This document shows, piece by piece, positions 57,991 to 64,000 of a stretch of DNA of 64,000 bases. Source of the DNA: Orobanche coerulescens (Eukaryota > Streptophyta > Magnoliopsida > Lamiales > Orobanchaceae); the NCBI GenBank assembly GCA_033398695.1, contig CM065803.1, positions 50,273,501 to 50,337,500 on the forward strand, in the 5' to 3' direction. Each line of letters begins with the position of its first letter. The first letter of the stretch is position 1. Under the pieces are notes generated by a model. That model was not told where the DNA came from. It did no database searches and was given only the letters and a program-made list of their open reading frames with translations. Made by a program: the position numbers and the translations under genes.

Positions 57991-58160
57991 GAACGAACCG
58001 TTTTTACGGCATTCATAGATATATTGATTGGCATGTAATGAACGAACCGTTTTGACGGCATTCCTACATGTATCGGCGTATGAGGTGAACGAACCGTTTT
58101 GACGGCATTCACATACGTAACGGCGTATGAGGTGAACGAACCGTTTCTACGGCATTCACA
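57991..58160. repeat. Four-unit ~47-bp tandem repeat in element F LTR
   Basis: Units start GAACGAACCGTT at 57991, 58040, 58087 and 58133. Each includes ACGGCATTC, and the spacers vary. The homologous LTRs of E have three units. It lies downstream of the TATA-like box, so in R or U5. Confidence 0.88.
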
Positions 58161-58718
58161 TACGTCTTATGAGATTTAGTTATTCCGGAATACTAGTCTT
58201 AAATTGATGAATTGACGGATATTGATGAATTGACGGTTACATTTACTTTATTGTCGAGGAGTATTGTGTTTCATATTGATATACTTGCACTAGCTATTCA
58301 ACGGCTAACCCCTTTACTTGTGATTTACGTTTCATGTATTTCAGGTTCCAGGAGGTCGGACAGGCAGGTATCGGGTCGGCACGAGGATGGTGGGAAAGTG
58401 TGATACTGTGTCTTTCTTCCAGTTATGTTTGGAGTTTCGGTTCAGTGTTGTTGTACTGGATTGTCTTTTGAATACTCGAGTATTGTTTTCCTTTTTCCTT
58501 GATGTTCCGGCCTGTGTTTGCCGAAGTATTTGATTGAATTGTGATGTCCGTGAATACATTGGTTATGTTTCGAATACCTTTGTATCATTTTTCATTCCTT
58601 TGTGTGTAGACCTTATCGGTCAAAATTTATGGTTACGCGTATGTATAGCCTTGTGGGTCCCACGGCGGGGCTTACGGCGCTGTAATATCCCTGAATAACT
58701 TGGGGGTGTTACAGAATA

Positions 58719-58730
58719 TGGTATCAGAGC
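58719..58730 (+). other. Element F primer binding site
   Basis: TGGTATCAGAGC, 5 bases after the LTR end. Confidence 0.92.
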
Positions 58731-58958
58731 TTAGGTCTATGGATACCTAGGCTGTCGGTCTTTTGGGTCGATCGAGTCGTTAATTGTCCACAATATCACT
58801 ACTCTGCCATCATCACAGTGCGACCGGTACTTGTAAGACCTCTCACTCTTCTGGTGTTTCCTTATTCGTTTTGCTTCCTTTTATCGGTATTCTTGAGAAT
58901 CGGACACTTTGTTGATGCGTGATTGAATTGTGATTACATGACTTGTGTGTTCTTCAGT

Positions 58959-60240
58959 ATGTCAGCTGGTAGGGGCCGTGGCCGTGGTCGTGGCCGTGGG
59001 CGAGGAAGAGGTCGTGGCGCGGCCGTTTCCATCAGTTCAGTTGCGGGGTCGACCAACCCCAGTTTGTCAAACTCGGTGCATCCCGATACCGAGAGTCAGC
59101 ACGACCAGTCAGATGGTCAGGGGAACAACGCAGACGCTGGAGTGGCGAATGCACTTCAACAATTGGCTACTCAAATGACTATTTTGGCCCAAACTGTTCA
59201 GCTGAATAACCCGAACCCAAACACGGATGCCCTGCTTCAGAATGTAATCCGTATGCACCCTCCGCAGTTTGGCGGTGCCACTGCACTGTTAGCCGGGAGG
59301 ATTGGCTAGCAGAATTGGAAAAGATTTTCGAGGCAGTTGATTGCCCCGAGGTGAGGAAAGTACCAATTGCTCAGTACTTCCTCACTAAGGAGGCCGCTAC
59401 TTGGTGGAAGGTCATCAAGCCACAAGATCGTATCGCCTCGTGGGATGAATTTAAGGAACTCTTGGAGGCCGAGTTTTGTCCTTGGCCGGTACGAGAGAGC
59501 CGAATCCGAGCCTTCTTCGAGGCTAAACCACAAGATATTCCCGTTTCGCAGGCGATTGTGGAGTATAACCAACAATTAATCCATGTGAAGGATCAAGTAC
59601 GTAACGAGCGTGATAAGATCCATTATTTTGATATGCGGATGAATTTGGACTTACGGCGGTACATGGCCGGATTTGCTTGTACCACACTGAAAGAGTATCA
59701 GGACACAGCTTTAGCCCATGATATGTTGAGCCCCGACAATGATACCGTTGAAGAACCGAAGAAGCAGAAAGTCGGGGGAAATTTTTCTGGCTCTAAGGGT
59801 GGCAACTTTCAGAAGTCACAGACGACTAACCGTTTTGCCGGACAGTCGTCACGTTCTAATAAAGGGAAGAGGGGTTACCGTCCCACTCCGGGTACCTCAA
59901 ATCGTACAGTGACTTGCTATAATTGTGGTCGTCCAGGCCACTTTAGTTCAGAATGCTACTTCCCATTATTGAAGTGTCACACGTGTGGTTAGATGGGGCA
60001 TAGAGTGGTTTATTGTTCCGAGCCGAAACAGACTTTAGACACTCGGGCTTCTGCCCCAACACCCCTTGATCAAGGTGTTAATCAGCGGCAATCTTTCGGT
60101 CAACCTCAGCAGAATTTTGGCAGGGGTCGGGGTCGGGGTCAGAACGCTGGAGGGGGGAACTCTAGCGTCGGTTCGGTGCAACCACGGGTTTATGAGATGC
60201 GTCGAACAGACGAACCCGATGCGGCGGTGGCTTCAGGTAC
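58959..60240 (+). pseudogene. Element F gag
   Basis: The ATG at 58959 gives MSAGRGRGRGRGRGRGRG as in E. A small indel near 59285 (GGATALLAG against GGATEPLGW in E) shifts the frame. The capsid continues from about 59310 with VDCPEVRKVPIAQYF, TWWKVIKPQ (Trp pair intact, unlike E) and YMAGFACTTLKEYQDT. The first knuckle CYNCGRPGHFSSEC is complete. A TAG at 59990-59992 interrupts the second, CHTCG-MGHRVVYC. Confidence 0.9.
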
Positions 60241-60830
60241 CATCCATATTCTATCCTATCCTTGTACTTTTTGATTCGGGCGCTTCAGATTATTTTATTT
60301 CTTTGGAGTGTGTACGCCGTTTGAATATAACTTGTTTATCTGCTTGCGATCCCTTTATCGTGAGACTGCCTAGCGGGGATAGGATTGTGGGGAATCGGGA
60401 GATTAGAGAATTTCCGGTGGTTATATCCGGTATGGAATGGTAATCAAATTTAATTGTAGTTGATATGGAAGGCGAGGACGTAATCCTCGGCGAGGATTGG
60501 CTTAATAATCACCAAGCGATTATGAATTACCGTACCAAAGTTATCACTATGATGACTAAAGACGGATCTGAGTACTCATTTTTGGGACGTAAGTCGGGCC
60601 AATCCAAGTTACTTATCAGTCCCATGAAGGTCGTAAGACTTTTAAATAAAGGTTGTACGGGCTATTGGTTCTATGCTTTGAAAACGGAAGGAAGCGAAGT
60701 CGATTTCTCTTCAATTCCGGTTGTTAATGAGTATCCCGATGTTTTTCCGGACGATCTTCCGGGATTACCACTAGATCGAGAGATAGAATTTACCGTAGAC
60801 TTAGAGCCAGACGCGGCTCCGATTTCTAAA
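60241..60830 (+). pseudogene. Element F protease
   Basis: The active site LFDSGASDYFISLECVRR (about 60268-60320; relatives have SHSF) has the DSG triad intact. LPSGDRIVGNREIREF follows, then an in-frame TAA at 60441-60443, then [14 protein letters not shown] and [20 protein letters not shown]. The frame enters by a shift near 60260. Confidence 0.83.
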
Positions 60831-61650
60831 GCACCTTACCGGATGGCACCTTCCGAAATGCAAGAATTGAAGAATCAGTTGGGAGAACTTCTGGAGAGAG
60901 GGTACATCAGACCGAGCGCTTCGCCTTGGGGCGCGCCTGTTCTTTTCGTGAGGAAGAAAGATGGTTCACTACGTTTGTGCATCGACTACCGCGAGCTGAA
61001 GAAAGTAACCATCAAGAACAAGTACCCTCTACCGCGTATAGATGATTTATTTGATCAATTGCAAGGAGCTACTGTTTTCTCGAAGATTGACTTAAGATCC
61101 GGGTATTATCAACTCAGGGTGAGGGAGTCCGACGTTCAAGACGGGCGTTCGGACGAGATATGGGCATTATGAATTTGTAGTTATGCCTTTTGGGTTGACG
61201 AATGCGCCGGCATTATTCATGCAGTTAATGAATAAAATATTCATCGAGTACCTCGACAGGTGTGTAGTCGTCTTTATTGACGACATCTTGATCTATTCTC
61301 GAGATAAGGAGGAACATGCCCGGCACTTGCGTTTGGTCTTAGACATTTTGAGAACCGAGCACCTCTATGCAAAATTCTCGAAATGTGAGTTTTGGTTGGA
61401 AGAAGTTATATTTCTCGGCCATGTGATTTCGGCCGAAGGGGTTCGTGTGGATCCGCAGAAGATCGAGGCAGTGCTATATTGGGCACCGCCCAAAAATGTT
61501 AAAGAGGTTCGTAGCTTTTTGGGCCTTCTTGGTATTAATCGGTTTGTCGAGGGTTCTCGAAACTCGCTCGATCGCTACGAAATTACTCGAAGACCGAAAA
61601 GTTTGTTTGACGGATGAGAGACAGCAGAGCTTGATGAATTAAAGAAACGA
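60831..61650 (+). pseudogene. Element F reverse transcriptase
   Basis: [38 protein letters not shown] and [20 protein letters not shown]. There is a frame change at about 61140, then [16 protein letters not shown], the intact [11 protein letters not shown] and [14 protein letters not shown]. From about 61530 to 61620 at least five short losses relative to E disrupt the thumb region, and a TGA follows at about 61615. Confidence 0.87.
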
Positions 61651-63492
61651 TTGACTTCAGCGCCGATTTTAACTTTACCACATGGTAGCGAAGGCTTTGC
61701 GGTTCTGATGACGCTTGGTCAAGGCCTGGGCTGTGTTCTTATGCAGCATGATAAGACAATAGCTTTTGCGTCACGACAATTAAAGCCTTATGAGATGAAT
61801 TATCCTACTCATGATTTGAAATTGGCCGCAATTGTCTTCGCACTCAAGATTTGGCGGCATTATTTGTATGGTTCACCGTGCCGGATTTATACCGATCACA
61901 AGAGCCTGAAATATATTTTCAGCCAGAAGGAGCTGAATATGAGACAGAGACGTTGGCTAGAGTTGATAAAGGATTATGATCTGGAAATTCTTTACCACCC
62001 CGGGAAAGCCAATGTCGTTGCGGATGCTCTGAGCCGCAAATCAGCATCTCTTCAAATGCTCGAAGTTCTTACGTCCCAGACAAAAATTCGTCAAGATCTA
62101 ATTGAGCAAGGGATAGAAATTTGGTTTCAACGAGTACAGGGACAGTTGTGTACTCTCGAAATTACTTCATCCTTAGTTGACGACATCAAAGGGAAGCAGT
62201 GGAGTGACCCGATGATTTCCCAACTGAAGGAAGACGTGATTAAAGGAAAAGCTCCTGGCTTTATGGTACACGAGGATAGTATTCTGAGATTTCAGGGCAG
62301 ACTTTGCGTTCCGAACGATTTAGAGTTGAGACAGAGAATCCTCCGAGAAGCCCATGCTACGCCTTACTCAATCCACCCCGGGACGAGTAAGATGTACAAG
62401 GACTTGAAGCGAAATTTTTGGTGGAATAACATGAAGAAGGATGTTACGGAGTTTGTATTACGGTGCTTGACGTGTCAACAAGTCAAGATCGAACATCAAC
62501 GACCGGCGGGGTTGTTGAAACCACTTCCCATTCCCGAGTGGAAGTGGGAAGATATCTCAATGGATTTTATCACTGGCATGCCGAGAACTCGGACTGGAAT
62601 GAATATGATTTGGGTAATTGTCGATCGATTGACCATGTCTGCACACTTTTTGGGTATTAAGGATACTTGGGGACCGGATAGATTGGCTCGAACCTTTATC
62701 GCTGAGATCGTGAGGTTACACGGTACCCCCAAGACCATTGTTTCTGATCGAGACGGCCGTTTCATATCGCATTTTTGGCAGGCCGTTCATCAGGCTTTGG
62801 GTACTGAGTTGAGATTGAGCACCTCCTTTCATCCTCAGTCGGATGGTCAGACAGAGAGGACGATTCAGACGTTGGAGGATATGTTGCGAACTTGTGCCTT
62901 AGACTGGAGTAATGATTGGGAGCTTCACATGCCGTTGATCGAGTTTGCTTACAATAATAGTTGGCATGCGTCGATCAAAATGGCACCCTTCGAGGCTCTC
63001 TATGGTAGGCGATGTAGGTCGCCATTATGTTGGGACGAGGCTTCTGAGCTAGTTGGGACGGAACCAGATATGTTGTTGGAAACCAAGGAAAAGATTTCTA
63101 TCATCCGAGATCGATTACTGACTGCCCAGAGTCGTCAGAAATCTTACGCCGATACTCGTCGTCGACCCTTGGAGTTTGAAGTGGGGGATCACGTCTTGCT
63201 CAAAGTATCGCCGACCAGAGGAGTTTTCCGCTTCGGTAAAAAGGGAAAACTCAGTCCAAGGTATATCGGACCTTTCGAGATTTTAGACAGAGTTGGAGAC
63301 TTAGCTTATCGCTTGGCGTTGCCTCCAGCTTTGAGTCACGTCCATAGTGTTTTTCATGTGTCCCAGTTGAGGAAGTACGTACCGGATCCGAGCCACATTA
63401 TCGACTACAGTGAGATTGACGTAGCCGAGGATATTACCTTTCCGGAGAGACCCGTGAAGATCCTTGAACGTCGTGAGAAACTTTCGGCATAA
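61651..63492 (+). pseudogene. Element F RNase H and integrase
   Basis: 613 codons open. The first RNase H motif is garbled (AVLMTLGQG where E has YSDASGQG), which removes a catalytic aspartate; [30 protein letters not shown] and [11 protein letters not shown] follow. Integrase is complete: the HHCC module, [21 protein letters not shown] and [40 protein letters not shown] and the start of the tail [10 protein letters not shown] follow. The frame is lost at about 63480 by a small deletion. Confidence 0.9.
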
Positions 63493-63598
63493 GACCATTC
63501 CACCGGTTAAAGTACAATGGTCGAGGCATGGAGTCGAAGAGGCGACTTGGGAGACGGAAGATAAGATGCGGTGGAATACCCGAACAATTTGTTTCTTA
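63493..63598 (+). pseudogene. Element F chromodomain-like tail, out of frame
   Basis: [27 protein letters not shown] is readable only by changing frame. The final codons are disrupted by missing bases in G and C runs relative to E. Confidence 0.8.
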
Positions 63599-63618
63599 AG
63601 TTTCGGACGAAACTTCTT

Positions 63619-63631
63619 TTAGAGGGGAGAA
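63619..63631 (+). other. Element F polypurine tract
   Basis: TTAGAGGGGAGAA just before the 3' LTR, one G and one T shorter than in E. Confidence 0.8.
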
Positions 63632-64000
63632 TGTAATACCGGTCGAAAGTCATGTCATTTCAAACCTTTCATATTCTTCGGATCGTGATTTGTTGAGCGA
63701 ACCCTTGTAATCATTGCTTGGAACCACCGTTTTGGGGTTTCCGTACTTCTATTTTCGTGTTATTGTTGCCGGACATTGAATCCTATTACTTTTATTCTCT
63801 TCGGGCCATTTCCCATCATTTTAGGACCCGAAGGGGTGTGAGCAGCGGCACAATGAGTGTGCGCCGCGGCACACATTTCCTAAATTTGGGGCCGAGTGTG
63901 TCAGACGGGTGCCGCGGCACACTCCAAAGATGGCCGCGCACACTGCCGAGTCATTGCCGCGTCACAACTATGCCGAGCCGCGGCACACCGGTGTTGCTTC
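63632..64000 (+). repeat. Element F 3' LTR, first 369 bp
   Basis: TGTAATACCGGTCGAAAG, matching 56729 onward. The palindrome array begins at about 63843 and the window ends within it. G and C runs are often one base shorter than in the 5' LTR. Confidence 0.92.

Larger units (their letters stand above)
56729..58713 (+). repeat. Element F 5' LTR
   Basis: TGTAATACTCGG to GTGTTACA, 1985 bp. It contains a palindrome array at 56944-57219, a TATA-like CCTTTTAAGCG near 57247, and four units of a ~47-bp repeat at 57991-58160. Confidence 0.93.
56729..64000 (+). mobile_element. Element F: Tekay-type retrotransposon, same family as E, 3' LTR incomplete in window
   Basis: 5' LTR 56729-58713, PBS, gag, protease, RT, RNase H, integrase, PPT, then a 3' LTR from 63632 that runs off the window. 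The likely target sequence is ATTTG (56724-56728); the second copy would be outside. It is in opposite orientation to E and only 1.7 kb from it. Numerous small deletions in runs of one base mark its right part. Confidence 0.93.

Overview
The window is a block of nested plant retrotransposons. I found no host gene, tRNA, rRNA or other RNA gene. Several signs point to flowering-plant heterochromatin. There are Ty3/gypsy chromoviruses of Tekay (Del) type, with a primer binding site matching initiator-methionine tRNA (TGGTATCAGAGC), LTRs of 1.9-2.6 kb, a GPY/F module and a C-terminal chromodomain-like segment. There is a 12.4 kb Ty1/copia Sirevirus with an env-like reading frame, and there are hAT, Mutator-like and pogo/Emigrant-like small DNA elements. 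Species cannot be read from the sequence; a eudicot is likely but unproven.

Layout. 1-1380: U3-R-U5 part of an LTR whose leader looks Ty1/copia-like, broken at its right end. 1381-5893 and 16042-17764: element A (minus strand, Tekay-like, lacks integrase), its right LTR split by element B. 5894-16036: element B (plus), complete in structure, TSD ATGAC. 17769-18686: foldback Mutator-like element. 18726-19225: pogo/Emigrant-like remnant. 19228-19545: AT-rich sequence with no recognised feature. 19546-56728: element C (plus), the oldest host of the nest. Its 5' LTR holds the Sirevirus (20738-33117, minus, TSD GATAA), its gag holds a hAT-type MITE (35512-36065, TSD CCCATACA) and its protease holds element D (36969-56139, TSD ATTGG). 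The 3' LTR of D holds element E (46241-55006, minus, TSD GAATC). C is cut in its reverse transcriptase by element F (56729-64000, plus), whose 3' LTR runs off the window.

Every gypsy and copia coding region carries stops, frameshifts or catalytic changes, so none looks autonomous as read. D is the best preserved. Each insertion can be removed on paper and the host LTR or gene reads through, which gives a firm relative order: C before D before E, A before B, and C before the Sirevirus, the MITE and F.

The most unusual signal is regulatory. The likely U3 of every gypsy LTR, and of the copia-like LTR at the left edge, carries 12-bp palindromes set in groups of four at a 21-24 bp pitch. In B, D and the left-edge LTR a clear TATA box follows. 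The palindrome differs between families (TAGCGTACGCTA, TTACGTACGTAA, GTGCCGCGGCAC) but the pitch and grouping are the same. In D and E the two LTRs of one element are about 1% different elsewhere but strongly different inside this block. Either the block evolves by concerted change or instability, or it is systematically misread in the assembly.
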